Shown in pieces: positions 41,695-51,082 of a stretch of 60,363 nucleotides of DNA. The notes under the pieces were generated by a model. That model was not told the DNA's origin. It ran no database searches and saw only the letters and a list, made by a program, of their open reading frames with translations. Origin of the DNA: Bryobacterales bacterium (GTDB taxonomy: Bacteria > Acidobacteriota > Terriglobia > Bryobacterales > Bryobacteraceae); contig PLFE01000059.1 in NCBI GenBank assembly GCA_003136675.1, forward strand, positions 1,180 through 61,542, read 5' to 3'. The translations under genes were made by a program, and so were the position numbers. Each line of letters opens with the position of its first letter. The stretch's first letter is position 1.

Positions 41695-43482
41695 TTAAGG
41701 ATGGGTGGCGATACCAACCGCTTCCCATGCCGGCAGAGTGAAGAAGAAAGTCGCGCCCTTCCCGGGCTCAGCTACGGCCCAGATGCGGCCCCCGTACACT
41801 GACACAATCTTCTTGCATGTGGAAAGTCCGATTCCACTTCCCTCATATTCATGTCCGTGCAGGCGCTTGAATGGCTGAAAAATCTGATCGGCATATTTGG
41901 CCTCGAATCCGATCCCGTTATCCTTCACGCTCACGATCCACTCCGCGCCGTCCCGCGCCGCCGACACCTCAATCCGTGGAGTTTCCGTCCCTCTGTACTT
42001 TAAGGCATTCCCGAGAATGTTCTGCATCACTTGAACCACATGCGTAGTGTGTGCGGCTACCAGCGGCAACGTGGTGGAAGTAATCGCAGCTCCACTCTTT
42101 TGAATCTCCGCGCTCAGCCCCTGGAGAGCTGCCTGGAACGCGTCCTCCATGCTGGTCGGCCGCGTCACATCCTCCGCCATCCTGCTGGCCAGGGCGAGGG
42201 CGAGCAAGTCTTCGACCAGGCGCGACATCCTTCCGACGCCTTCCGTGATGTAGCCGATCATCTCATTCCCGTCACGCCCCAGCGCCTGGCCGAAGCGTCT
42301 GGCCAGCAACTGAGCGATGGAATTCACCGAATTGAGCGGAGAGCGCAAGTCGTGCGAAGCCGCGAACGCGAACTGCTGCAATTCCTCGTTGGACCGTTTC
42401 AGCGCGGCCGCCGATTCGGCGAGGTCCAGTTCCGAGCGCCGCTTCTCGGAAACGTCGCGGAAGACCAGCACTGCGCCGATCACCTGGCCGTCCGCATCGC
42501 GGATCCGCGCCGCGCTTTCGTCGATAAAGATTTCACGTCCATCGCACGCCATCAGTTTTGCGGGGTTTTCCAGGCTCACCGCTTCAACCTGCGTAAGAGC
42601 GCGATCGAGTGGGTTCGCGACTTTGTCGTTGCTGGTGCCGCCGGCGATCGAGAACACCTCGGTGACGCGCCGGCCGCTGGCTGCCTGCGCCTTCCAGCCG
42701 GTAAGTTGCTCCGCGACCGGGTTCATGAAAGTGATTCTTGCCTCCGCATCGGTGGAAATCACCGCGTCGGCGATGCTGGACAAGGTGGTCGCCAGCAGTT
42801 CCCGCGTGGCTTGCGCCTCTTGGATGAGTTCTTCGCGCCGCTGGAACCCGCGCGAGATGATGATTGCCGACAGAAAGACCAATCCAAGCAGCAGAACGCT
42901 CCCGAGCGAGCTGCCGATCCGCAACTGCAATGTGCTCAGATCGCTCGCGGCATTAAACTCCGCAACGCGGGCCTCGGCTACCTGGTTGATTTCCGAGCAG
43001 CGTGCCCGGATATCCTCCATAAGGGCCTCGCCTCTGCCTGCTCGAACGTTGGCTACAGCCTGTGTCATGTTTTTCGATCGGCCAAGATCCACCGTTTCCT
43101 TCAACTCCGCAAGCTTTGCCGCGATCAGCGAGTGAACGGCTCTGATCCGCTGGGCCTGATCCGGTACTGGGGCCGCGCGGGACTCGAGATGCCTCAAAAT
43201 CTCAGGAATTGCCGAGGTGGCGCGATTGTAGGGTTGCAGATATCGGTCTTGCCCGGTCAACAGAAACCCGCGCTGACCGGTTTCCGCATTCGTCACCTCT
43301 ACAAGCAACTGCGTGTTGAGCTTCTGAATATCCCGCGTCATGCGGAGCTGCACAACCCTGCGCCTGGTATGGGCGGCATTGAAATAGGATAGAGTCCCAA
43401 TGGCCAGGACAATCAAAATAGCTACCGCGAGGATCGCGGCCTCCAGGGTACGAGAGAAGTGGGCTTTGGGTTTGCGGTACAT
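41695..43482 (-). CDS. CHASE3-PAS sensor histidine kinase
   Basis: 595 residues. Helix 1 (~14-33), a helical periplasmic CHASE3 domain (~35-180, with TNAETGQRGFLLTG), helix 2 (~188-210), PAS (~225-345, with ISTDAEARITFMNPVAEQLTG) and PAC. The H-box is FAASHDLRSPLNSV (His near 373). ATPase: MQNILGNALKYR, DNGIGFEAKY, GSGIGLSTCKK. The ETGQRGF motif is the CHASE3 signature. The gene starts 5 bp after the stop of a receiver gene on the same strand, so receiver and kinase are cotranscribed with the large kinase upstream (43921-49119). Confidence 0.92.
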   Translation of the reverse strand: MYRKPKAHFSRTLEAAILAVAILIVLAIGTLSYFNAAHTRRRVVQLRMTRDIQKLNTQLLVEVTNAETGQRGFLLTGQDRYLQPYNRATSAIPEILRHLESRAAPVPDQAQRIRAVHSLIAAKLAELKETVDLGRSKNMTQAVANVRAGRGEALMEDIRARCSEINQVAEARVAEFNAASDLSTLQLRIGSSLGSVLLLGLVFLSAIIISRGFQRREELIQEAQATRELLATTLSSIADAVISTDAEARITFMNPVAEQLTGWKAQAASGRRVTEVFSIAGGTSNDKVANPLDRALTQVEAVSLENPAKLMACDGREIFIDESAARIRDADGQVIGAVLVFRDVSEKRRSELDLAESAAALKRSNEELQQFAFAASHDLRSPLNSVNSIAQLLARRFGQALGRDGNEMIGYITEGVGRMSRLVEDLLALALASRMAEDVTRPTSMEDAFQAALQGLSAEIQKSGAAITSTTLPLVAAHTTHVVQVMQNILGNALKYRGTETPRIEVSAARDGAEWIVSVKDNGIGFEAKYADQIFQPFKRLHGHEYEGSGIGLSTCKKIVSVYGGRIWAVAEPGKGATFFFTLPAWEAVGIATHP

Positions 43483-43487
43483 TCTTC

Positions 43488-43991
43488 CTAGCGTTGCGTC
43501 TCGCCGCCCAGCATATCCTTAACCATTTCCCCGATTTTCATATAGGCGTCGTAACCCGAGGGCTTCCGAAAGTATGCATCGGCCCCGAGTTTGGCCGTAC
43601 TTGCCTTGTCCTGCTCCGAATCCGAAGAGGTGACGATCAAAACCCGCGCGTACCGGCATTTGCGGCTCTGTCTCAAATGTTCCAGGACTTCGCCCCCAGT
43701 CTTTCTGGGGAGGTTCAAATCGAGAATCACGAGACCGGGGCAAGGCGCAGTGTCGTGAGCGTCCGCTTCGTCGATGAAGGCGAAAGCCCTCTCACCGTCC
43801 GTAACGACGTGCAGGTCGGCAGGGATGTGCGCCAGTTCTATCGCCTCCCTCAGCAGAAACACGTCGGCCTTGTTATCCTCAACCAGCAGGATCTGGTGGC
43901 GGTCGGGGTAGCTTTCCTGTTCACGCGGGAAGGGTGAAATAAAAGGTAGATCCTTTCCCGGGTTCCGATTCCACCCAGATACGCCCATCAT
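43488..43991 (-). CDS. Stand-alone receiver protein, start nested in kinase gene
   Basis: 167 residues from ATG 43991, with a second ATG at 43988. Acidic pocket VEDNKAD, Asp in LVILDLNLPRKTGG, IVTSSD and YFRKPSGYD. As in the receiver at 41194, the start lies inside the 3' end of the upstream kinase gene (71-nt overlap, also the +1 frame). The first residues (GWNRNPGKDLPFISPF) come from the same conserved kinase motif read out of frame. It lacks an output domain. It lies between two kinase genes of one transcript and may serve either. Confidence 0.88.
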   Translation of the reverse strand: MMGVSGWNRNPGKDLPFISPFPREQESYPDRHQILLVEDNKADVFLLREAIELAHIPADLHVVTDGERAFAFIDEADAHDTAPCPGLVILDLNLPRKTGGEVLEHLRQSRKCRYARVLIVTSSDSEQDKASTAKLGADAYFRKPSGYDAYMKIGEMVKDMLGGETQR

Positions 43992-46900
43992 ATCGATCCT
44001 CGATTCGCTTGCATATGGCCAGCCCGATACCCGTGCCGGAGTATTCATCTCCAGTGTGCAGCCTCTTGAATATTCCAAAGATTCGCTCCTGATACTGCGG
44101 CGCGATTCCGATCCCGTTGTCCCTGACGGAAAAGATCCAGCCGTCGTCTTGCCTCTCCGCCGCCACTTCTATGCGTGGCGTAGCGGGGCTTCGATACTTG
44201 ATCGCGTTTCCGATGAGATTCTGAAAAAGCTGCTGCAGGTGAATGCTGTGTACCGGAAGCGCGGGCATCGGCCCGGCAATAATCTCAGCTTGGCTTTCCA
44301 CGATGGCGGTTTCCAGGTTGGAAAGTGCCGCGTTCAGACTCAGGGTCGCGTCTAAAGGTGCTTCTGGATCTTCCACATGCCCGACCTGAGTATAGGCCAG
44401 AAGATCGCGAATCAGCATCTCCATGCGCTTGGCGCCGTCCATCAAATACCCCAGAAATTCAAGGGGTTGCCCTTCCAGCAGATCACTATAGCGTTTGGAA
44501 AGCAGCTCGCTGTAGACAATCACGCTTCTCAGCGGTTCTTGAAGATCGTGGCTGGCGGAGTAGGCGAATTGCTCAAGATCGGCATTGGCTCGCGTGAGAT
44601 CCTCATTCGCTTCGGCCAGCGCCTTTTCGCCTTCCTTCCGGGCGGTGATGTCGCTCACCAGACCCAGCATTTGGCCGGGCTTGCCTTCGCCATCCAGAAT
44701 ACTCTTGCCAAATGTCCAGATCCAGCGGATCGCGTCGTCCGGGGCTCTTCTGATGCGGCACTCGAAATTCAGATCGGTGCCATCCTCAACGCTCTTTCGG
44801 AAACACCGATCGACGTAATCCCGATCCGCGGGCAGCAGACCATCGAGGAATCCCGGATACCTCCAATCCGCTGTTCGCAGATTCAACTCCCACGAACCGA
44901 AGCTGGCCGCGTCCAAGGTGAAGCGAAGCCGCCATTCGCTTAATCGCAACGCCTCTGCAGCCCGCTTCTGTTCATCGATGTCCGTCGCGGTTCCCAGCCA
45001 CTTGGCGACCTCATCAGCCGCATTCTTTACGGGAACCACGCGGATCAGATGCCAGCGCAGAGCGCCGTCGGAGGCGCGGAACCGGCACTCCACAGCGTAC
45101 GCCTCGCTCCGGCGAACCCCTTCTGCGCGGGCGCGATCCAGCGCTTCCACGTCTTCCGTGGGCATGTCGCGGCGGAAGACGCCAGCCTGCGATGCCGCCA
45201 GATCGTAGCCCGTCAACTCGGTCCAGCGGCCATTCACATAGTCCAAATCGCCGCCGGCGGTGGCCGTCCACACCACTTGCGGCATGCTTTCCGCCAACTG
45301 GCGGAATCGCGCTTCGCTCTCCCGAAGCAGTTCCTCGGCTTCTTTCCGGCTTGTAATGTCGGTGTGGACGCCCACCCATTCCCGCACGGCTCCAGAGTCA
45401 TCGAGTACCGGCACTGCCCGAATGGAGAAGCAGCGCCAAACCCCGTCGTGACGGCGCAGGCGATGCTCGAACGCGAACGGGGCGCACTGCTCAACGCATT
45501 TTTTCCATGCGTCGATGGTCGGCTGTGCGTCCTCCGGATGAACAGACTTGGCCCATCCATACCCCTGATAATCCTCGTAGGCAACCCCGGTGAATTGGCT
45601 CCACGAAGGCTGCTCACCCTCGATCTCGCCCGACGCAGTCGACGTCCACACCAGGTCGCTCACCGCCCGCAGGCCGGCCTCGAAGCGTTCGTGGCTATGC
45701 CGAAGTTCTTCCTCCGCCCGGTTGCGCGCCGTCACGTCGATGGTGAACCCGATCACCCGGCGTACGTTGCCGTTCTCGCCTCGATAAACCACGGCGTGAT
45801 CTTCCACCCAGATCCAACTCCCATTGCGGTGCCGCACCCGGTAGCTCAGCACCCGCATGCCCGGAGCGGAACTTTCACTTTCCTGAAGAAATCGGTTGCG
45901 GTCTTCCGGGTGAACTTGGTCGCGCCACCACTCCGCCCGAGCAGGCACCTCGCTCTCCTTCCACCCCAGAAGGTCTTCGAGGCCCCCTTCGCGCGTCACG
46001 TCCCCGGTCGCCGGATCCCATTCGTAGACCTGCCCCCGCGTAGCCTCTAACGCCAGGGTGAAGCGCTGATTGGTTTCCTCCAGGCGTCGGCGTGCCGTCA
46101 CCAGATCGGTCACGTCCGCGGCATAGACAAAGATTCCATCAATCTTGTCCGCATCGTCCCGAATGGGGCTATAAACAAAGTTGAAGTAAACATCCTGAAG
46201 AACACCGTCTCCACGAAGATCGATCTGGACCAGCGCCTCCTTCGCCACGTGCGGCGTCCCTGTCCGGTACACGCGATCCAGTAAGTCGACATACCCTTGC
46301 TCAACGATTTCCCGCAGAGCTTCGGCAACCGGCTGGTTGAGCAGTTGCTCCGCGGAGCGGCCCACCACGCGAAGATATTCAGGATTGAGCTCTTCAAATA
46401 CATGATTCGGCCCGCGTAGAATCGCCACCGCCGCCGGAACCTGCAGGAACAGTTGGCGCCACCTTTGGCCTTCCGCCTGGCGAATCGCCTCCTGCTCTTG
46501 AATGGCCCCTTCCACCCGCTTCTGCTCTGTCACATCCCGGAAGTAGATCGAGAGGCCGCCCTCTTCGGTGGGGTATCCGCGGATCTCAAACCAGCGGCCC
46601 CACGGCTCGTAGAAGTATTCAAAGTCAACCTGCACATGGTCGCGCACTGCGCGGCGATACTCATGCTCCAATCCCGTGCCGAGCGTGGCGGGGAACAAAT
46701 CCCAATGGCTCCTCCCGATCAGATCCTCCCGGCGCACTCCCAACAGCTTCTCGGATTCCGGATTGACGTAGCTGAAATGCCAGTGACGGTCGAGGGAAGA
46801 GAAGCCATCTTTGATGCTTTCAAGAACGCCAACGGCAAGGTCCCGCGCTTGTTCAGCCTCGCTGCGCAGTTGCGCCTCGCGTTCGGCCGCCTGCTTGCGG

Positions 46901-49119
46901 ACGCGCGCCATCTCCATGTGAGTACCAACCCGGGCCATCAGTTCGCGCGCGGTGAACGGCTTCACGAGGTAATCCGAAGCGCCCGCATCCAACCCTTCAA
47001 CACGGGCTTCTTCGCCCGCCCGAGCCGACAACAGAACCACTGGAAGAGTACTGGTGCCAGGATTCGAGCGCACCTTTTGCAGCAGGCCAAATCCATCCAG
47101 GCCCGGCATCATGATGTCGGTCAGTATTAAGTCCGGCGGATGGTCCAGCACCGCCGCCAGAGCTTCTTCGCCATTCGAGACAGTTTCCACTTCATAGCGC
47201 TCCGTCAGAAGACTTGCGATGTACTCGCGCATGTCGGGGTTATCGTCCGCCACCAGGACCTTGCCGCCGCTGATTGCCGGTCGGACTTCACCAGCGGCCC
47301 TTCGTGGCGAGGGAAGCCAGCGTGCCGCTTCCTCGACGTACGCATTCATGGGATGTGGATCGGTGGTGGATGTTCGCGATACGACCAATCGCTCCACCGG
47401 AAGATGCTCAGTGCCGAAAGGAAGCGACACGGTGAAAGTACTCCCTTCACCCAGGGCGCTTCGCGCCTCCACCGTGCCCGCGTGGAGCTTGACCAGTTCC
47501 GCCAGCATCGCAAGCCCAATACCGGTGCCTTCCTGCGTTCTGCCGCGCGTTCCCTCCACCCGGTGGAATCGCTCGAAAACGTGCGGCAGTTCCGCATCGG
47601 GAATTCCCGTACCGGTATCTTCCACGGAAAGCAGTGCCCGTCCGTCCCGTTCCACCAGACGAACCTCGACCATCCCTTCAAAAGTGTATTTGAGCGCATT
47701 CGAGAGCAGGTTCAACACTACCTGCTCCCACATCTCGCGATCGACGTGGACCGGGCGCGAAAGCGGCCGGCAGTCCACCCTGAAGCTGAGCCCGGCGGCT
47801 TCCATGGCCGATCGGAAAGTGGAGGCCAATTCCGCAGTGAGAGCGCCCAGGTCAGTGGGCTCGTAGTGCGCCTGAATCCTGCCCGCTTCAATCCGCGAGA
47901 AATCGAGCAGCGTGTTTACCAGCTTCTGCAGCCGGAGCGCATTTCGATGAGCCACTCTGAGATGCTCGGAGACCTGTGGCGGAAGACCCGGTGAAAGCGC
48001 CTCCTCCAGCGGCCCAAGCAGCAGCGTGAGCGGGGTACGAAACTCGTGACTCACGTTCGAGAAGAATTGGGTCTTCGCCCGGTCCAGCTCAGCCAGCGCC
48101 TCGGCGCGTTTCCGCTCTTCCTGTAAAGCTTCCATTTCCGCGATTGCGGTCGAAACGTGGTTGCCCAGCAGGGAAAGAAAGCCCTGGTATTCGACATCGA
48201 CCCGTTTGCGAGGATTGATCCCGAACAGGACAAAGCCGGCGCGCTGCCCGGCCGGCGACAGCGGGAGCACCAACACCTGGTGCGGCGAGAGCGGCCATGC
48301 GCCCCGGGGAAGCCCTTCAAGTCCGGTGACCATTTCCGGATTTGAACCGGGGTTCGAAATGCATGCGGCGCTCGCAAAGGGCCACTCGACGCCTTCATCC
48401 AGCCGCACGAACTCTGGAATCAAGGCGTTTGGGATACTTACCCCGGCCGCCCCAGCGAGGTGGGCCGCGCCTTCCTTCCCGAAGAGGTAGAACGCCGCAA
48501 ACGGCACATCGTACGGATTCTGCTCCAGCGTGAGGCTTGCCGCGCGGCATACTTCCTCCCTGTTTTGGGCGCGTGCTGAGCGGAGACCTTCCGCCAGATC
48601 GCGAAGGGTGCGCAGACGGCGTTCCCCGATGACTTGATTTGTTGTCTCCTGTACAGGGGTAAAGATGCCCCCGACGCCACCCGATTCGTCGCGTATCGGG
48701 CTGTAAGAAAACGTGAAGTAGCACTCTTCCGGATAGCCGCTGCGCTCCAGTTCCAGCAGCAAATTGTCCGACCAGGTGGCTTCGCCCCTCTCCATCACCC
48801 CTTCCAGCATGGGGCCGATGATGTGCCAGATTTCGGGCCAAACCTCTCTGCCGGAAGCGCCGAACGCGCTCGGATGCTTGGTCCCCAGAATCATGCTGTA
48901 AGCATCGTTGTAGAGCATGACCAGGTCTTTGCCCCACCAGATTAGAATGGCGAACCGGGAGTTCATGCAGGTGGAGACCGAGGTCTTTAACGACTGCGGC
49001 CAGGCATCCACAGGGCCGAGAAGCGTGCGCGACCAATCGCACGAGCGCATGCGCTCGCCCATTTCGCCGCCGCCCGCAAACGCGCCGCCTGCGGCCGCTG
49101 TTAACTCCGCACCGGTCAA
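43921..49119 (-). CDS. Giant hybrid sensor kinase with two kinase cores and multiple PAS domains
   Basis: 1732 residues from TTG 49119, or 1713 from ATG 49062 (MGERMRSCDWS), which better matches relatives. Order: a PAS-like domain (~25-165), a GAF-like domain (~170-330), HisKA with SNVSHEFRTPLTLL (~358), HATPase (EDTGTGIPD, GTGIGLAM), a receiver (~630-745, LILTDIMMPGLDG), then six PAS/PAC units (~760-1480). The second HisKA has YSASHDLQEPLRSV (~1520) and the second HATPase has FQNLIGNAIKYR and GTGIGLAICKR. There is no membrane helix. The first core plus receiver looks like a complete hybrid kinase fused to a second, phytochrome-like kinase. It heads the minus-strand unit with a receiver and the CHASE3 kinase. 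Confidence 0.92.
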   Translation of the reverse strand: MTGAELTAAAGGAFAGGGEMGERMRSCDWSRTLLGPVDAWPQSLKTSVSTCMNSRFAILIWWGKDLVMLYNDAYSMILGTKHPSAFGASGREVWPEIWHIIGPMLEGVMERGEATWSDNLLLELERSGYPEECYFTFSYSPIRDESGGVGGIFTPVQETTNQVIGERRLRTLRDLAEGLRSARAQNREEVCRAASLTLEQNPYDVPFAAFYLFGKEGAAHLAGAAGVSIPNALIPEFVRLDEGVEWPFASAACISNPGSNPEMVTGLEGLPRGAWPLSPHQVLVLPLSPAGQRAGFVLFGINPRKRVDVEYQGFLSLLGNHVSTAIAEMEALQEERKRAEALAELDRAKTQFFSNVSHEFRTPLTLLLGPLEEALSPGLPPQVSEHLRVAHRNALRLQKLVNTLLDFSRIEAGRIQAHYEPTDLGALTAELASTFRSAMEAAGLSFRVDCRPLSRPVHVDREMWEQVVLNLLSNALKYTFEGMVEVRLVERDGRALLSVEDTGTGIPDAELPHVFERFHRVEGTRGRTQEGTGIGLAMLAELVKLHAGTVEARSALGEGSTFTVSLPFGTEHLPVERLVVSRTSTTDPHPMNAYVEEAARWLPSPRRAAGEVRPAISGGKVLVADDNPDMREYIASLLTERYEVETVSNGEEALAAVLDHPPDLILTDIMMPGLDGFGLLQKVRSNPGTSTLPVVLLSARAGEEARVEGLDAGASDYLVKPFTARELMARVGTHMEMARVRKQAAEREAQLRSEAEQARDLAVGVLESIKDGFSSLDRHWHFSYVNPESEKLLGVRREDLIGRSHWDLFPATLGTGLEHEYRRAVRDHVQVDFEYFYEPWGRWFEIRGYPTEEGGLSIYFRDVTEQKRVEGAIQEQEAIRQAEGQRWRQLFLQVPAAVAILRGPNHVFEELNPEYLRVVGRSAEQLLNQPVAEALREIVEQGYVDLLDRVYRTGTPHVAKEALVQIDLRGDGVLQDVYFNFVYSPIRDDADKIDGIFVYAADVTDLVTARRRLEETNQRFTLALEATRGQVYEWDPATGDVTREGGLEDLLGWKESEVPARAEWWRDQVHPEDRNRFLQESESSAPGMRVLSYRVRHRNGSWIWVEDHAVVYRGENGNVRRVIGFTIDVTARNRAEEELRHSHERFEAGLRAVSDLVWTSTASGEIEGEQPSWSQFTGVAYEDYQGYGWAKSVHPEDAQPTIDAWKKCVEQCAPFAFEHRLRRHDGVWRCFSIRAVPVLDDSGAVREWVGVHTDITSRKEAEELLRESEARFRQLAESMPQVVWTATAGGDLDYVNGRWTELTGYDLAASQAGVFRRDMPTEDVEALDRARAEGVRRSEAYAVECRFRASDGALRWHLIRVVPVKNAADEVAKWLGTATDIDEQKRAAEALRLSEWRLRFTLDAASFGSWELNLRTADWRYPGFLDGLLPADRDYVDRCFRKSVEDGTDLNFECRIRRAPDDAIRWIWTFGKSILDGEGKPGQMLGLVSDITARKEGEKALAEANEDLTRANADLEQFAYSASHDLQEPLRSVIVYSELLSKRYSDLLEGQPLEFLGYLMDGAKRMEMLIRDLLAYTQVGHVEDPEAPLDATLSLNAALSNLETAIVESQAEIIAGPMPALPVHSIHLQQLFQNLIGNAIKYRSPATPRIEVAAERQDDGWIFSVRDNGIGIAPQYQERIFGIFKRLHTGDEYSGTGIGLAICKRIEDRYDGRIWVESEPGKGSTFYFTLPA

Positions 49120-49186
49120 TTGGTCAGCAATCCCGAGAATAGCCTAACACCCCGCTATGTTGGTGCAAGCGAAAGCGCCCGCGGCT

Positions 49187-49771
49187 CTATGAGTTGCCGG
49201 GAAGCATCGGCTTGCCTTCATGGGCCACTAAGAGGTCGTGCATGTCATTGGCATGCTCCTCTTCATTGGTCAGAATACCTTCCATCATCACGCGAGTCGT
49301 GGGGTCCTTATCGCCAAAGAAGCGAATGAGTTCGCGGTAGTGTTCACAGGCGATTCGCTCGGCCACCAGATTCTCTTTGATCATTTCGATCAGGTTCGCG
49401 CCGACAACATACTGTGAGGCGGAACGTGTGGCGAGGCCTTCGGGGTTGAAGTCCGGCGCTCCACCCAACTGATTGATCCGCTCGGCAACGGCCCGCATGT
49501 GCCCCTGCTCTTCCTTGGCGTGTTCGTCGAACTCTTCCTTCACGCTGTCACTGGAAATTCCCGTTGCCGCGATCGCGTTCATGGTGTAACGCAGCACGCA
49601 GACGATCTCCGTGGCGAGAACCGCCTGCAGGATTTCAACGGTCTGTTTCACGTCTGCGTGATAGGCCGGCGTCACCGCGCCTTTGGCGATACTGGCGCGA
49701 GCTCTTTTGCGAAGCTCCTCAACGTCGGTCAGAAAGGGCTGCTCGTGATTCTTCGATGGCGCGGAACTCAT
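49187..49771 (-). CDS. Ferritin-like/bacterioferritin-type diiron protein
   Basis: 194 residues from ATG 49771, with GAGAAG upstream. Four-helix bundle pattern with diiron ligands: Glu in LATEIVCVLRYT, EEQGHM (ExxH) in helix 2, Glu in ENLVAERIACEHYREL and EEEHAND in helix 4. The N-terminal ~35 residues are basic and rich in Arg/Ala (EELRKRARASIAKGA). Such proteins store iron or remove peroxide. No haem-binding Met can be assigned with certainty, so ferritin-like is safer than bacterioferritin. A longer frame to 49843 has no supporting ribosome site. It stands alone between the kinase and the amine oxidase. Confidence 0.82.
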   Translation of the reverse strand: MSSAPSKNHEQPFLTDVEELRKRARASIAKGAVTPAYHADVKQTVEILQAVLATEIVCVLRYTMNAIAATGISSDSVKEEFDEHAKEEQGHMRAVAERINQLGGAPDFNPEGLATRSASQYVVGANLIEMIKENLVAERIACEHYRELIRFFGDKDPTTRVMMEGILTNEEEHANDMHDLLVAHEGKPMLPGNS

Positions 49772-49850
49772 AGCTTCTCGAATTATGGCTATGCCGCTGC
49801 TCCGGGGCAACGCGCAGTTCCCGCGGATGGTTAGGTATCGCACGCTTAGC

Positions 49851-51053
49851 TCAAAGCAACTGACGAGCGGCGTGCAGGCCGGACTCTATCGCACCATGCA
49901 CCGTGGCGCTATGCCCGGTCGTATTTGCCGCTTCCCCCGCGAAGAATAAAGTGTTGTCGGCCGGTATCGAAAGCGTGTTTCGCGCGGGTAGCCCGTTCAC
50001 CGGTACATAGCTGTAAGCACCCCGGAAGAAGGGATCTGCCTGCCAGTCATGAAAGTACACCGCTTCCGGTTGCGGTGCCTTACGATTCAGAATCCGGGAT
50101 AAAGATGCCAAGGCTTCCGAAGCTTTGTCCAGACCCTTGTAGCTTTCGGCCGCCGAACCGGCCATCCACGCCGTGAGAAGCGGAGCGATCTGCGGATACG
50201 TCGTCCACCAGGTCGGAAACCACTTCTCGTTCGAGAAGAGAAACCCCGTGTCCGGATCCCAAAAAGCCCTCACGAATCGAAACGTGATGCGGTACACGTG
50301 ACCGAATTTCAGCGTGGCGGCGGCTTTGAGGATAGCCGTAGGTTCTGGATCAAACCGAATAGCCCCGGCTTGCAAAACGCCCAGCGGTACAGTCACAACC
50401 ACCTGGCGGCATCGCAACTTCCCAACCTGGCCGCTGAGCGCGGAACGAAACTGTACCTCGGCTGACCTCCGCCGCCACTTGACCTGTTCTGCAATCGAGT
50501 TGAGTTGGACAACCGACGAATGCTCGGGAATAGATCTCAGCAAGGTCAGCGGAACCTGATCATACCCTCCCGGTATTCGGAAGGCGCGATGGCCTTCGAT
50601 CTTGTCCGCCGCGTCCGCATCCTGCCTTAACGAGGCCATGCTGATCAGCTCCGCGCGGGCGGCATTGAAGCCCTCAACATAGTGCCGGGCCCAACGTTTG
50701 GCTGCGGCCGGCTTCCGCGATCCGCGGATGTAGGTCTCAAAACTCTCATCTCTCCGGCCCCGCGACTGAGGAAAGGGATCTCCTCCCGCATCTTCCGTCC
50801 TCAGTTCATATGCCGCGATCGACTGATTGCGGAGGATGTCCCATGTCTCAGGCGGCCGCCCATGTATAAACTCGGCCCCAAGCTCCACCGCGACCGGAGA
50901 CAGCGGATCGTGAACCGTGAGGATGCGCCCCCCGACGCGGTCTGCGGCTTCCAGACAACGGACCGTCTTTCCCGCGCGGCGCAGCGTTCCCGCCGCGGCG
51001 AGCCCCGCGACTCCCGCGCCGATAATGACGACATCGCAATCCCGTGTCTTCAC
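49851..51053 (-). CDS. FAD-dependent amine oxidase
   Basis: 400 residues from GTG 51053. The N-terminal Rossmann motif (VVIIGAGVAGLAAAGTL, 9-25) is followed by a Glu at the end of the second strand and the GGRI motif (VGGRILT). Also present are ELGAEFIHG, PLGVLQAG and the C-terminal FAD motif LFFAGEAANTTGHSATVHGAIESG. The pattern is that of the flavin monoamine oxidase family; the substrate is unknown. No signal peptide. It diverges from the creatininase-family gene, with 29 bp between starts. Confidence 0.9.
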   Translation of the reverse strand: MKTRDCDVVIIGAGVAGLAAAGTLRRAGKTVRCLEAADRVGGRILTVHDPLSPVAVELGAEFIHGRPPETWDILRNQSIAAYELRTEDAGGDPFPQSRGRRDESFETYIRGSRKPAAAKRWARHYVEGFNAARAELISMASLRQDADAADKIEGHRAFRIPGGYDQVPLTLLRSIPEHSSVVQLNSIAEQVKWRRRSAEVQFRSALSGQVGKLRCRQVVVTVPLGVLQAGAIRFDPEPTAILKAAATLKFGHVYRITFRFVRAFWDPDTGFLFSNEKWFPTWWTTYPQIAPLLTAWMAGSAAESYKGLDKASEALASLSRILNRKAPQPEAVYFHDWQADPFFRGAYSYVPVNGLPARNTLSIPADNTLFFAGEAANTTGHSATVHGAIESGLHAARQLL

Positions 51054-51082
51054 CCTGGCTTTAGGATAGAATTCGACCCAGG

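Noticed and set aside
42031..43392. A 453-codon open frame antisense to the CHASE3 kinase gene
   Set aside because: Composition is typical of GC-rich shadow frames, no family similarity, no ribosome site, while the opposite strand has a perfect kinase.
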